A stretch of 64,000 nucleotides of DNA from Phocaeicola intestinalis (GTDB lineage: Bacteria > Bacteroidota > Bacteroidia > Bacteroidales > Bacteroidaceae), in assembly GCF_014837065.1 (NCBI RefSeq), contig NZ_JACSPP010000002.1, positions 99,492-163,491 of the forward strand. The letters run 5' to 3'. Position 1 is the first letter of the stretch, and each line of letters opens with the position of its first letter. The translations under genes were made by a program, and so were the position numbers. Positions 17,709 to 25,597 of the stretch are shown one piece after another. The notes beneath the pieces are model-generated. The model had not been told where the DNA came from, did no database searches, and worked only from the letters and a program-made list of their open reading frames with translations.

Positions 17709-18311
17709 TCAACGCGCTGCCGTGGCATTGCTGAATGCACTGGTCACCTCATCGAAGAAAACCGGGTCGGGATTTGCCTGAAGCAACTGCATCATCAAAT
17801 CATATACATCGGCATGGCTGTCCAATTTCATCGCCATCTGCAAATCGGCCAATGACTCTTCATACTTGCCGTTGTTCATATAAACTTCTGCACGTGCCTT
17901 ATAGTTTTCCACATCCGAAGGAGTCAGGCGGATAGCCTCATCCAAATCGTCTTCCGCTTCGGCGTATGCCTTGGCATTCATCAGCAGCATGCCTCGCGTA
18001 TAATACGCAAACGCACGATACTCGGTATCCGCTTCGGGTATAAAGCGTAAGCTTTCGTTTACTGCATGGAAAGCCAACTTAGCATCTCCGCAAAAATTAC
18101 AGACCAAAGCCATATAGCAATGGGCATAGCCATTCTCCGGATTGGCGTTCAGTTCGTTAGTCAGATAAGTATAAGCCTGTTCGATATTACCTTCGTTCAA
18201 AGCCTCTACCCCTTTTTGATAATCGGCCGTAACCGGACGCTCGAAACCTTTTGCAAAAAGGGAATTTACCGCCAGCAGCCCGCAAATCAATGTTATAATC
18301 AGTGTCTTCAT
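17709..18311 (-). CDS. Exported tetratricopeptide repeat protein
   Basis: 200 residues with a cleavable-type signal peptide (first 20 residues, ending LFAKG). Residues about 30-170 form roughly four TPRs (for example NIEQAYTYLTNELNANPENGYAHCYMAL and YAEAEDDLDEAIRLTPSDVENYKARAE). TPRs mediate protein contacts, so this is likely a periplasmic scaffold; no enzyme domain is present. It stands alone, between the symporter upstream on the same strand and the MITE downstream. Confidence 0.85.
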   Translation of the reverse strand: MKTLIITLICGLLAVNSLFAKGFERPVTADYQKGVEALNEGNIEQAYTYLTNELNANPENGYAHCYMALVCNFCGDAKLAFHAVNESLRFIPEADTEYRAFAYYTRGMLLMNAKAYAEAEDDLDEAIRLTPSDVENYKARAEVYMNNGKYEESLADLQMAMKLDSHADVYDLMMQLLQANPDPVFFDEVTSAFSNATAAR

Positions 18312-18395
18312 GATACCATTAGGTTGTTTTTGATTGTTGGCTGCGAAATTACAAGCTTTTCTCCGAACAACAAATACCTTTTTTTATGTTCTGCA

Positions 18396-19856
18396 TCAGC
18401 TTTTTAACACTTTCCTGCTCAATGACCACAAACCTAAGAAGGTCAGCAGCCCGTTGAACATCAACATTTCATAACCGAAAGCATATCCTGCCAGGTAAAA
18501 ACACAGGCGGTCGGTGGCATAACACACCAGCGGAGAGAGCAACGCCACATAAGGAACAAACCGGTCGCGAGGCAACCTGCGGGTAAACATTCCGAAAGCA
18601 AACATGCCCAACAGCGGCCCGTACGTATAGGCTGCCAGTACATAAATCGTATCGATAATACTCTGACTGCCTACCGCCTTGAACACCAACATACAGCCGA
18701 TAAAAACAACAGAAATACCTATATGTACACACCGGCGGATGCGTTGTGCCTTACCCTCCGAAAACTGTCCTACCTCCAGAATGTCAATACAGAAACTGGT
18801 GGTCAATGCCGCCAATGCCGAATCGGCACTGGAAAAAGCCGCAGCGATTATGCCGATGGTAAAGAGCACCAGCACCACCGGACCTAAATATCCCTCGGCG
18901 GCAAACATCGGAAGAATATCATCCCCCTTGGCTGGCAAGTCTACCCCCAACCGGGAAGAAGCCAGCAACAACAATATCCCCAACACCAGAAACAGGAAAT
19001 TGACCGGCAAAAACGAGAAACCGTAACAATACATATTCTTCTGCGCCTCCTTCAGGTTACGGCACGAAAGGTTCTTCTGCATCATATCCTGATCCAGCCC
19101 TGTCATAACGATGGTAATGAAAATGCCGCTGAAGAACTGCTTGAAAAAGTTTTGCTTCGAATGCCAGTCGTCGAGCACAAAGATACGGCTGTGCGCATTA
19201 TCCGCCACAGCACCGGCAACCGATGGCCAGTCGCCACCGAGCATCGCCACTACCTTGTATATAATAAGGACTAAAGCCGCCAGCAGGCAGAAGGTCTGCA
19301 GGCTATCGGTCCAGACAATGGTACGTATTCCGCTCTTATGCGTGTATAGCCAGATGAGGACTACCGTACCGATGGCAGTCAGCAAAAAAGGGACACCGTA
19401 TGCGTCGAACACATAATGCTGCAAAATCAGACAGACCAAGTACAGACGCGCGGACGCTCCCAGCAATTTAGAGACCAGAAAAAAAGAAGCGCCCGTCTTA
19501 TAAGAACAGACACCGAAACGTTCTTTCAAATAAGTATAAATGGAAATCAGGTTCAGCCGGTAATAAAGCGGAAGCAGCACATGGGCTATCAGCAGATAAC
19601 CGACAAAAAAGCCCAGACAGGTCTGCATATACGTCATATCAATGCTCCGCACCATGCCGGGCACCGAAACAAACGTCACGCCCGAAAGCGAAGCCCCTAT
19701 CATACCGAACGACACAATGTACCACGGCGACTGGCGGTTGCCCCGGAAAAAAGCATCGTTGTCGCTGCTGCGAACCGACGTGATATGCGCCACCAGCAAA
19801 AGGATGCCGAAATAAACCGCTATGGTAACAAGGATGAATATGCCGTTCATTGTCAT
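18396..19856 (-). CDS. Sodium:solute symporter (SSS family)
   Basis: 486 residues with about 13 transmembrane segments. GASLSGVTFVSVPGMV and the LGASARLYLVCLILQ helix are typical of the SSS/SLC5 fold, which couples sodium entry to uptake of sugars, amino acids or organic acids. The substrate is unknown. The ATG at 19856 overlaps the toxin stop by 4 nt (ATGA); an alternative ATG lies two codons later at 19850. The gene thus appears transcriptionally and perhaps translationally coupled to the toxin-antitoxin pair upstream. Confidence 0.9.
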   Translation of the reverse strand: MTMNGIFILVTIAVYFGILLLVAHITSVRSSDNDAFFRGNRQSPWYIVSFGMIGASLSGVTFVSVPGMVRSIDMTYMQTCLGFFVGYLLIAHVLLPLYYRLNLISIYTYLKERFGVCSYKTGASFFLVSKLLGASARLYLVCLILQHYVFDAYGVPFLLTAIGTVVLIWLYTHKSGIRTIVWTDSLQTFCLLAALVLIIYKVVAMLGGDWPSVAGAVADNAHSRIFVLDDWHSKQNFFKQFFSGIFITIVMTGLDQDMMQKNLSCRNLKEAQKNMYCYGFSFLPVNFLFLVLGILLLLASSRLGVDLPAKGDDILPMFAAEGYLGPVVLVLFTIGIIAAAFSSADSALAALTTSFCIDILEVGQFSEGKAQRIRRCVHIGISVVFIGCMLVFKAVGSQSIIDTIYVLAAYTYGPLLGMFAFGMFTRRLPRDRFVPYVALLSPLVCYATDRLCFYLAGYAFGYEMLMFNGLLTFLGLWSLSRKVLKS

Positions 19857-20194
19857 TTCAATCCATTCAACCGAAGCAGCTCTTCGATTTCTTTCTTGCT
19901 GATAGAAGAACGCTCCGCCTTATCGTAAATGTAAAGCAAGTTGATTTCGCTCTCTTCCACCGCTACCACTACCGTAAAGGTAATAACCCGCGCGCCGCCG
20001 CTCTTGCCTTTCCCTTTCGAGGTGATAGCCATGCGAATCTTGCGCAATCCGCCGCCCAAGTCGGTACCGAGGTGCGGATTGGCTGAAATCTCAAGAAGCA
20101 GTTTCGCATAATCGTCAGCAATGGACGCATAACGTTTACCTAATCTTTTAATTTCCTTATCAAAAGATTTTGCCGTTTTTATCTTATAGTCCAT
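19853..20194 (-). CDS. RelE/ParE-family toxin
   Basis: 113 residues with the compact RelE/ParE fold order: helix-rich N-terminus (YKIKTAKSFDKEIKRLGKRY), the LGGGLRKIRMAI strand, a lysine/glycine loop (SKGKGKSGGARVITF) and the EINLLYIYDKAE strand near the C-terminus. RelE members cleave mRNA on the ribosome; ParE members target gyrase. Which applies here is not decided. It overlaps the antitoxin by 11 nt and the symporter start by 4 nt. Confidence 0.85.
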   Translation of the reverse strand: MDYKIKTAKSFDKEIKRLGKRYASIADDYAKLLLEISANPHLGTDLGGGLRKIRMAITSKGKGKSGGARVITFTVVVAVEESEINLLYIYDKAERSSISKKEIEELLRLNGLK

Positions 20195-20426
20195 TCCGAA
20201 GCTCCTCTAATAATTCTTCGGCAGGCCGTGTTCGTCCAGCCTTCATATCTTTCAGCCCCGCGTCAATCCCCGCGAGGATTTCTTCCTTGCTGATATACTC
20301 GGTTTCCTCTTCCTCCTTGCGGGTGCCTTCCAGCAATTTGTCGGCAAGCCATATACGGTTCCGCTCGCTAAGCGAAAGCGACTGGATATATTGCCAAAGA
20401 CTTTCCATCGATGCTGATACTCTCAT
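20184..20426 (-). CDS. Antitoxin of the RelE/ParE pair
   Basis: 80 residues, highly acidic (EEEETEYISKEEILAG) with a C-terminal helix that would embrace the toxin. No standard DNA-binding fold is obvious; it resembles short addiction-module antitoxins of Bacteroidetes. A TATCTTTG promoter box lies 35 bp upstream, and an AAGGAGG Shine-Dalgarno sequence precedes the ATG, rare in this window. First gene of an antitoxin-toxin-symporter unit. Confidence 0.8.
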   Translation of the reverse strand: MRVSASMESLWQYIQSLSLSERNRIWLADKLLEGTRKEEEETEYISKEEILAGIDAGLKDMKAGRTRPAEELLEELRNGL

Positions 20427-20435
20427 AGCGTATTC

Positions 20436-20442
20436 CTCCTTA
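20436..20442 (-). promoter_or_regulatory. Strong Shine-Dalgarno sequence before the antitoxin
   Basis: The minus strand reads TAAGGAGGAATACGCT before the ATG. Nearly all other genes here lack such a site, so this may set a high antitoxin-to-toxin translation ratio (inference). Confidence 0.6.
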
Positions 20443-20460
20443 TATGATTAAGTGACAAGG

Positions 20461-20468
20461 CAAAGATA
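20461..20468 (-). promoter_or_regulatory. Toxin-antitoxin -7 promoter box
   Basis: The minus strand reads TATCTTTG, an exact TAnnTTTG match, 35 bp before the antitoxin ATG at 20426. Confidence 0.7.
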
Positions 20469-20511
20469 GCAAAATATCTTCAAACTCCGCTACAAACGCA
20501 CGAAAAAGACA

Positions 20512-22593
20512 CTATTTGAAACGGGACGTATCCACCGCTTCCCGACGCTTCTCCTGATAGCCGCCGAACTTCCACGTAAACGACAAGCCTACGGAACGGT
20601 AGCACGAATAATCGTTCGTCACCCACTGGCGGGCGATGCGGATATACGGGTCGATGCCCGCGGTCTCGAAAATATCCTTGCACCAAACCGAGAGGATGCA
20701 GTTCTTGCCGGCGAAAGCGTAACGCAACGCTACGTCCACATTCCCGCTGGCAGGCAAATCGTACGTGCCTTGATGAGCTTTGCTGCGCACGAAACCATTC
20801 AGTGTCAGACGCAAGTCCGGACGAGTGGAAAGCGTAACTGTATTGTTCCACACCGCCATGCCGTAAGCGATGCGCCGGTCGAAAGGCATATCATAGAAGT
20901 CGGCGTCTTTCTCGCGCGTCCATACGCCTATCAGCGTCAGGCGCGAGTCGAGCCATTTCTTTATCTTGAACGGAAGGGAAGCCTGAATGCCCGCCTGACG
21001 CTGGAAATCAAAATTCAGATAACGGTAAATCTCCACCAAGCGTTCGGGCGACTGGTAAAGCGTCTGCGTGGCATAATCTTCCGTATGACTGAACCAGGCA
21101 GAAAAGATATACTTCGATTTCAAGACATACACCAACCTCACATCGTAATCTTTCGAAGGCTTCAGCAACGGATTGCCCTGCACTTCCGAATAACCTCCGC
21201 CCAGATAAGACACCGCATCCTGCACCGCCCAGTAACCGGGATAACGCTTGTCGCTGCTGAAAGAAAGCTGCACGATATGGCTGGCGGAAGGTTTATACGT
21301 AGCCGTCAGATTCGGATACCAACTCCATTCGTCCCACACCGGAGTCCGGTAACGCTCGGCTGCAAGCGAAAAGTCCACCGACAAATCTTCGCCGAACGAC
21401 TTGCTGAAGCCCGCATATACGTTCAGCGTCTGTTCCCTCCGGCGCGAATCCATGTCCGAAGGCAATCCTTCATTCCCCGAATAACGCTGGTACGAATTGT
21501 CCACACTCGTAGAATACACCACTCCATAGTTCAGTCCCCAGCCGTGCTTCAGCTGATGTTCTTGCGACACGTAGAACTTCCAGGCATTGATGCGCTGCGC
21601 GTCTTCGGTATAAAAGTCCATGTCCGTCTCCTCCATTTCGCTGGCGAGACGCTGGCTGCCTGGCGCATGATACCATGTAAACTCTACGCCTGCCTTCAGC
21701 CCGAACGGAACCTGATAATCCAACCGCCCATCGTGAAGCCATGATTCCTGATTGCCCAAGGTCGTTGCAGTCTGTGTGCCCGTAGTATATTGGTTATAAT
21801 GGCTGGTATCGTAACTCCCATTATAGACAAAGCCCAGCGTATGATTTTCGGCAAACCGGTAATCGGCGCCGAGGCGGAACGTATGCGTATGGTTCCGTCC
21901 GTGCCCCCTCTCGTGGTTCCGGACAGAATAAGCCTCACCCTCCGCCTCCTGCCAGTGGCGCGCCTCTTTGTCGGTCGTGTTGTAACTCTCGCCGTGCGTA
22001 TGCGAATAAAGGAAATCCGCCGAAAACTTCCCTCCATTATATAATAAGGAGGCACGCTCCTCGAACGAAGCTTCGTGCCGCTGGTCATACTTGGCGAACG
22101 CTTCGCCCTGCACCGAGCCGGGGTCGCCGATGCGGTGGCGCAGGCGGACGTTTATCAACGCACCCCTCACCTGATAGCGCGCCGGAGCATTGTACATCAC
22201 TTCCACCCGCTCGATACGGCTGGCAGGCATTGACTTGAGCAACGAATAAAGTTGTCCGGCACTCATATTCGTCACTTTCCCGTCCAGCACGACGGTCACG
22301 CCCCGTGCGCCCAACGTCAGCCCGCCGTTCATCTCCACCACACCCGGAAGTTCCTTCAAGGCATCATATACATTGTCTATCGGTTTCTGTGCTATCATCC
22401 GCGGCAGGTCGTATTCCAACCTCCCCGGCAATGCCTTGACCACGGGGCGTTCGCCTTCCACCATCACTTCGGGCAAAGCCTGAAACAAGCTGTCCGTCTG
22501 CACGTCGCCCGTCAATAAACTATCTGCTGCTTCTTGTGCCGGAAGCCCAGCTCCGAAAGCTGCCAGCCCGATAATCAAAATCATTCGTTTCAT
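20512..22593 (-). CDS. TonB-dependent-receptor-like outer membrane beta-barrel protein
   Basis: 693 residues with a signal peptide (MKRMILIIG...GLPAQ). A plug-like region at about 45-150 (LPEVMVEGERPVV, then DALKELPGVVEMNGG and RGVTVVLDGKV) is followed by a barrel of alternating strands to the C-terminus. It belongs to the outer-membrane beta-barrel family without an N-terminal carboxypeptidase-like domain. The start at 22593 is preferred over the in-frame ATG at 22632, which lacks a signal peptide start. It is divergent from a two-component system, and the shared region has four direct repeats typical of OmpR-family binding. Ligand unknown. Confidence 0.85.
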   Translation of the reverse strand: MKRMILIIGLAAFGAGLPAQEAADSLLTGDVQTDSLFQALPEVMVEGERPVVKALPGRLEYDLPRMIAQKPIDNVYDALKELPGVVEMNGGLTLGARGVTVVLDGKVTNMSAGQLYSLLKSMPASRIERVEVMYNAPARYQVRGALINVRLRHRIGDPGSVQGEAFAKYDQRHEASFEERASLLYNGGKFSADFLYSHTHGESYNTTDKEARHWQEAEGEAYSVRNHERGHGRNHTHTFRLGADYRFAENHTLGFVYNGSYDTSHYNQYTTGTQTATTLGNQESWLHDGRLDYQVPFGLKAGVEFTWYHAPGSQRLASEMEETDMDFYTEDAQRINAWKFYVSQEHQLKHGWGLNYGVVYSTSVDNSYQRYSGNEGLPSDMDSRRREQTLNVYAGFSKSFGEDLSVDFSLAAERYRTPVWDEWSWYPNLTATYKPSASHIVQLSFSSDKRYPGYWAVQDAVSYLGGGYSEVQGNPLLKPSKDYDVRLVYVLKSKYIFSAWFSHTEDYATQTLYQSPERLVEIYRYLNFDFQRQAGIQASLPFKIKKWLDSRLTLIGVWTREKDADFYDMPFDRRIAYGMAVWNNTVTLSTRPDLRLTLNGFVRSKAHQGTYDLPASGNVDVALRYAFAGKNCILSVWCKDIFETAGIDPYIRIARQWVTNDYSCYRSVGLSFTWKFGGYQEKRREAVDTSRFK

Positions 22594-22658
22594 CGTATTT
22601 CCGTTTTTGTTTGATACGGCAAAATTCGGCATTTCCCGCGGAATCCGCCTTATCTTCC

Positions 22659-22699
22659 GTCTTACCGAGTGTTACCGGAAGTGTTATTTAGTCTTACCG
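22659..22699. promoter_or_regulatory. Four direct repeats, candidate OmpR-family response-regulator site
   Basis: GTCTTACCG (22659), GTGTTACCG (22669), GTGTTATTT (22681) and GTCTTACCG (22691) recur every 10-12 bp, the spacing of PhoB/OmpR-type tandem sites. They end 27 bp before the kinase promoter box at 22727 and lie about 40-80 bp upstream of a weaker minus-strand box (GAATTTTG, 22620-22627) for the barrel gene. Confidence 0.65.
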
Positions 22700-22726
22700 T
22701 TTTCCGCAAGATTGAGCGGAAAGACC

Positions 22727-22734
22727 TATCTTTG
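22727..22734 (+). promoter_or_regulatory. Histidine kinase operon -7 promoter box
   Basis: TATCTTTG matches TAnnTTTG. Transcription from here would carry the whole 41-nt array and family A copy 3 as a leader of about 410 nt before the ATG at 23152. Confidence 0.65.
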
Positions 22735-22736
22735 CC

Positions 22737-22976
22737 TTGCGAAAGCTTCCCCACGGTGTCGGCAAGGAATTGCAGACCTGCGAAAGCTTCCCCACGGTGT
22801 CGGCAAGGAATTGCAGGCCTGCGAAAGCTTCCCCACAGCGTCGGCAAGGAATCCCAAACCGGGAAAGCTTCCCCACGGCGTCGGCAAGGAATCCCAAGCT
22901 GGGAAAGCTTCCCCACGGCGTCGGCAAGGAATTGCAGACCTGCGAAAACTTCCTGCACGTTGCAGGAAGGAATCGC
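22737..22976. repeat. Six-unit tandem array, period 40-41 nt
   Basis: The unit start GAAAGCTTCC recurs at 22741, 22782, 22823, 22863, 22903 and (as GAAAACTTCC) 22944. Each unit also holds TCGGCAAGGAAT and either GCAGRCCTGC or a CCCAAxCxGGG variant, both near-palindromic. The last unit contains the perfect hairpin CTTCCTGCA/TGCAGGAAG. The array starts at the expected transcription start of the kinase operon. Units vary at the same half-unit, unlike CRISPR spacers. Confidence 0.92.
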
Positions 22977-22991
22977 AGAGAAAGAACAATA

Positions 22992-23121
22992 TGAATATCC
23001 GCAAACAGCCCATGTAGGGGCGTATCGCATACGCCCGAATACGCACACTTATCTACGTGGATGTTTTTCAGGGCGTATGCAATACGCCCCTACAGCTAAT
23101 TGGGCAAAATGCGGATATTCA
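22992..23121. repeat. Palindromic element family A, copy 3
   Basis: TGAATATCCGCA / TGCGGATATTCA ends with the GGGCGTATCGCATACGCCC core, a centre reading CTACGTGGAT and a slightly diverged right core (GGGCGTATGCAATACGCCC). It lies in the leader of the histidine kinase gene, 30 bp before its ATG. Confidence 0.9.
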
Positions 23122-23151
23122 ATAAAAACAAACCTAAAAAAAGACCAACGC

Positions 23152-24654
23152 ATGAAACTGCCCCTGAAATACATCGCCCTGCTGGTCATCCTCTCGCTGG
23201 CGGGCGTATTCGCCTACCAAGCCTATTGGCTGACCAGCCTTTACCGCACCCAACGGAGCGAAATGGAAAAGGACATCCGCGAAGCCCTGCGCACGAGCGA
23301 TTACAACGAAATGATTGTGCGCGTCAAGAACCTGCAGAACGATTCGCTGGCACAAGCCGAAGTGACCGTCTCGACCGGATACGACGACGAACGGGCGTTC
23401 ACGAAGACCCATACTATCCGCAGCGTCAAGTACGGCGACAGCACCCGCATCTCCATTTGGGAACACAGTGTAAAAGACACCGTCCCCGCCCCGCAAGCTG
23501 CCCTGCAAGCCGACATCGCCTCTATCCTCTTCGAAAACAAAAACTCGGCTGACGAACTCGCCTCCAACTTCCAGCAAGGGCTGCACGCCGCCATGGACGT
23601 ACTGAGCGATCCCGATTTCGCCGTCTTCGACAGCCTCTTAGAGACCGAACTTCGCCGCATCGGCATCCGCGCCCCTTACCGGCTGATGTACCTGCACCGG
23701 GGAAGCACCGTCGATTCGAGCTATACGTTCACCGACACGCTCAATGTCAAAAGCACCGGCGGTTACCTCCCTTCGCCGAAAGCCATTACCTACGATTACA
23801 GTTACGACCGGCACGGCAATTGGCTCTACCGGCTCACCTTAGAGCCTATCGAGAGCATCGTGCTCACCCAAATGGCAGGCATCCTCACCGCCTCGGCGCT
23901 GATACTGGTTATCTTGGGGCTTGCGTTCGGCTTCCTCATCCGCACCCTCCTGCGCCAAAAGACGCTGGAAGAAATGACAAGCGACTTCACCAACAACATC
24001 ACCCACGAACTGAAGACCCCCATCGCCGTGGCATACGCCGCCAGCGATGCCCTGCTCAACTTCGACTCCGGAACAGACCCGGCGAAACGCGCACGCTACC
24101 TGCGCATCTGCCAGGAACAATTACGGAGACTGAGCGGGCTGGTGGAACAGATACTCGGCATGTCAATGGAACGGCGCAAGACTTTCCGCCTGCATCCGGA
24201 AACCTTCGCGCCCCAGGAAGTCATCGCACCGCTCATCGAACAGCATAAGCTGAAAGCGGACAAGCCCGCCGGCATTACCCTCCGCATCGAGCCGGAGAAC
24301 CTCACCGTATACGCCGACCGCACGCATTTCAGCAACATCGTGAGCAACCTGCTGGACAACGCCGTGAAGTATTCGCCCGGCGAGGCACAGATTGACATAA
24401 CCTGCCACGAAGACAACGGCTGGTTCATCCTCTCCGTCCGCGACCAAGGCATCGGCATCCCGCACGACAAGCAACGCCACGTGTTCGACAAATTCTACCG
24501 TGTGCCTACCGGAAACCTGCACGACGTAAAGGGCTATGGGCTGGGGCTGTATTACGTAAAGACCATGACCGAGAAACACGGCGGAACGGTGGAAGTGAAG
24601 AGCGAACCGGAACGAGGAAGCGAATTCACGATTAAATTAAGAATGAAGAATTAA
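23152..24654 (+). CDS. Sensor histidine kinase
   Basis: 500 residues. An N-terminal membrane segment (residues 5-25), a periplasmic region to about 235, a second membrane helix (about 240-262), then HisKA with FTNNITHELKTP (His285) and an HATPase domain (N box NIVSNLLDNAVKYS, G1 DQGIGIP, G2 GYGLGLYYVK). It would phosphorylate the regulator encoded 2 bp downstream. The start at 23152 gives a proper membrane anchor; the frame is open further upstream through the repeat array, which is judged spurious. Its last codons (LRMKN) lie in a GAAGAATTAAGAAT word array. Confidence 0.94.
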   Translation: MKLPLKYIALLVILSLAGVFAYQAYWLTSLYRTQRSEMEKDIREALRTSDYNEMIVRVKNLQNDSLAQAEVTVSTGYDDERAFTKTHTIRSVKYGDSTRISIWEHSVKDTVPAPQAALQADIASILFENKNSADELASNFQQGLHAAMDVLSDPDFAVFDSLLETELRRIGIRAPYRLMYLHRGSTVDSSYTFTDTLNVKSTGGYLPSPKAITYDYSYDRHGNWLYRLTLEPIESIVLTQMAGILTASALILVILGLAFGFLIRTLLRQKTLEEMTSDFTNNITHELKTPIAVAYAASDALLNFDSGTDPAKRARYLRICQEQLRRLSGLVEQILGMSMERRKTFRLHPETFAPQEVIAPLIEQHKLKADKPAGITLRIEPENLTVYADRTHFSNIVSNLLDNAVKYSPGEAQIDITCHEDNGWFILSVRDQGIGIPHDKQRHVFDKFYRVPTGNLHDVKGYGLGLYYVKTMTEKHGGTVEVKSEPERGSEFTIKLRMKN

Positions 24655-24665
24655 GAATGAAGAAT
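24635..24665. repeat. AAGAATGAAGAATT word array across the kinase/regulator junction
   Basis: AATTAAGAATGAAGAATT followed by another AAGAATGAAGAAT covers the last codons of the kinase, its stop, and the first codons of the response regulator. The same word forms arrays at 41019-41086 and 50699-50776. Confidence 0.75.
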
Positions 24666-25367
24666 AGAGAAGCAATAATCGATGTACTGCTGGTGGAAGA
24701 CGAGGAGACACTCGCCCTTATCATCAAGGACACGCTGGAAGGGCAAGGCTTCGCTATCCGTTTGGCGGAAAACGGGGAAGAAGGAATCGAAAAGTTCTTC
24801 GACCAAAAGCCGGACGTGGTAGTGGCAGACGTGATGATGCCCCGCATGGACGGATTCGAAATGGTGCGCCGCATCCGGCGCAAGGACAAGCAGACACCCG
24901 TGCTTTTCCTCACGGCCCACTCTGCCACGAACGATGTGGTGGAAGGCTTCGAATTAGGAGGGAACGATTACCTGAAAAAGCCGTTCGGGATGCAGGAACT
25001 CATCGTGCGCATCAAAGCGCTCTTAGGACGGGCTTCCAACTATTCAGCCCCAGAAAAGCAAACGTCCGTAACAGAATTCGAAATAGGCAGGTACCGCTTC
25101 AACGCCATCACCCAACGCCTCTCCTACCTCGGAAACGAGACCGAACTTTCTTACCGCGAAAGCGAAATCTTGCGCCGCCTCTGTGAAAACCGGAACGAAG
25201 TGACCCTGATGCAAGACATTCTGATTGAGTTATGGGGCAACGATACGTTCTTCAACCAGCGCAGCCTGCACGTATTCATCACCAAACTCCGCCACAAGCT
25301 CTCGCGCGACGAGCGCATCCGCATCGTAAATGTCCGAGGCATCGGGTACAAACTCATCATCAACTGA
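24657..25367 (+). CDS. OmpR-family response regulator
   Basis: 236 residues: a receiver domain with the phosphorylation site VVVADVMMPRMDGF (Asp about 57), acidic pair EDEE near residues 13-16 and the conserved KPFGMQEL lysine; then a winged-helix OmpR/PhoB-type DNA-binding domain (NEVTLMQDILIELWGNDTFF...RIRIVNVRGIGYKL). It partners the kinase upstream. The tandem 10-12 bp repeats at 22659-22699 are its likely site, giving control of both the kinase operon and the barrel gene. Confidence 0.95.
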   Translation: MKNREAIIDVLLVEDEETLALIIKDTLEGQGFAIRLAENGEEGIEKFFDQKPDVVVADVMMPRMDGFEMVRRIRRKDKQTPVLFLTAHSATNDVVEGFELGGNDYLKKPFGMQELIVRIKALLGRASNYSAPEKQTSVTEFEIGRYRFNAITQRLSYLGNETELSYRESEILRRLCENRNEVTLMQDILIELWGNDTFFNQRSLHVFITKLRHKLSRDERIRIVNVRGIGYKLIIN

Positions 25368-25404
25368 AAAAGCCCACAATCACACAGACAACCAATCGCC
25401 ACCC

Positions 25405-25518
25405 GCGAAACTTCCAGCCGCTTCAGGAGTTTCAACAGGCTGAAACTGCAGTTTTCACCGGTTAAAACCATCGTTTCAGCCTGACAAAAGCCGCAAGGCA
25501 ACAGGCTGCGTTTGAAAG
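25405..25518. repeat. GTTTCA-type palindromic words, 22-nt period
   Basis: GTTTCAACAGGCTGAAAC (25429), GTTTTCACCGGTTAAAAC (25451) and GTTTCAGCCTGACAAAAG (25473) are spaced 22 nt apart. The first two are hairpins, and CAGGCTGAAAC pairs with GTTTCAGCCTG. A related fragment lies at 25406 and 25510. It fills the gap between the response regulator and the recR promoter. Confidence 0.75.
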
Positions 25519-25557
25519 TTTTCCTTGCCGCATCGCTTAAAGAAGCGGGATTTTTCG

Positions 25558-25565
25558 TACATTTG
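25558..25565 (+). promoter_or_regulatory. recR -7 promoter box
   Basis: TACATTTG matches TAnnTTTG, 32 bp before the recR ATG at 25598. Confidence 0.7.
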
Positions 25566-25597
25566 CGCCTCGGAAACAGATAAGGAAATTAGAAACG

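Noticed and set aside
20770..21744. Long open frame antisense to the outer-membrane barrel gene
   Set aside because: The composition is that of a shadow frame, rich in Arg and His, with no motif.
22737..22976. CRISPR array
   Set aside because: Both halves of each 41-nt unit are repeated; there are no unique spacers, and no cas genes are nearby.
22669..23151. Open frame extending the histidine kinase upstream through the 41-nt array and family A copy 3
   Set aside because: The translation is low-complexity repeat peptide, the family membrane anchor starts at 23152, and the frame also begins upstream of the promoter box at 22727. Similar open frames exist on the opposite strand, so the openness comes from repeat composition.
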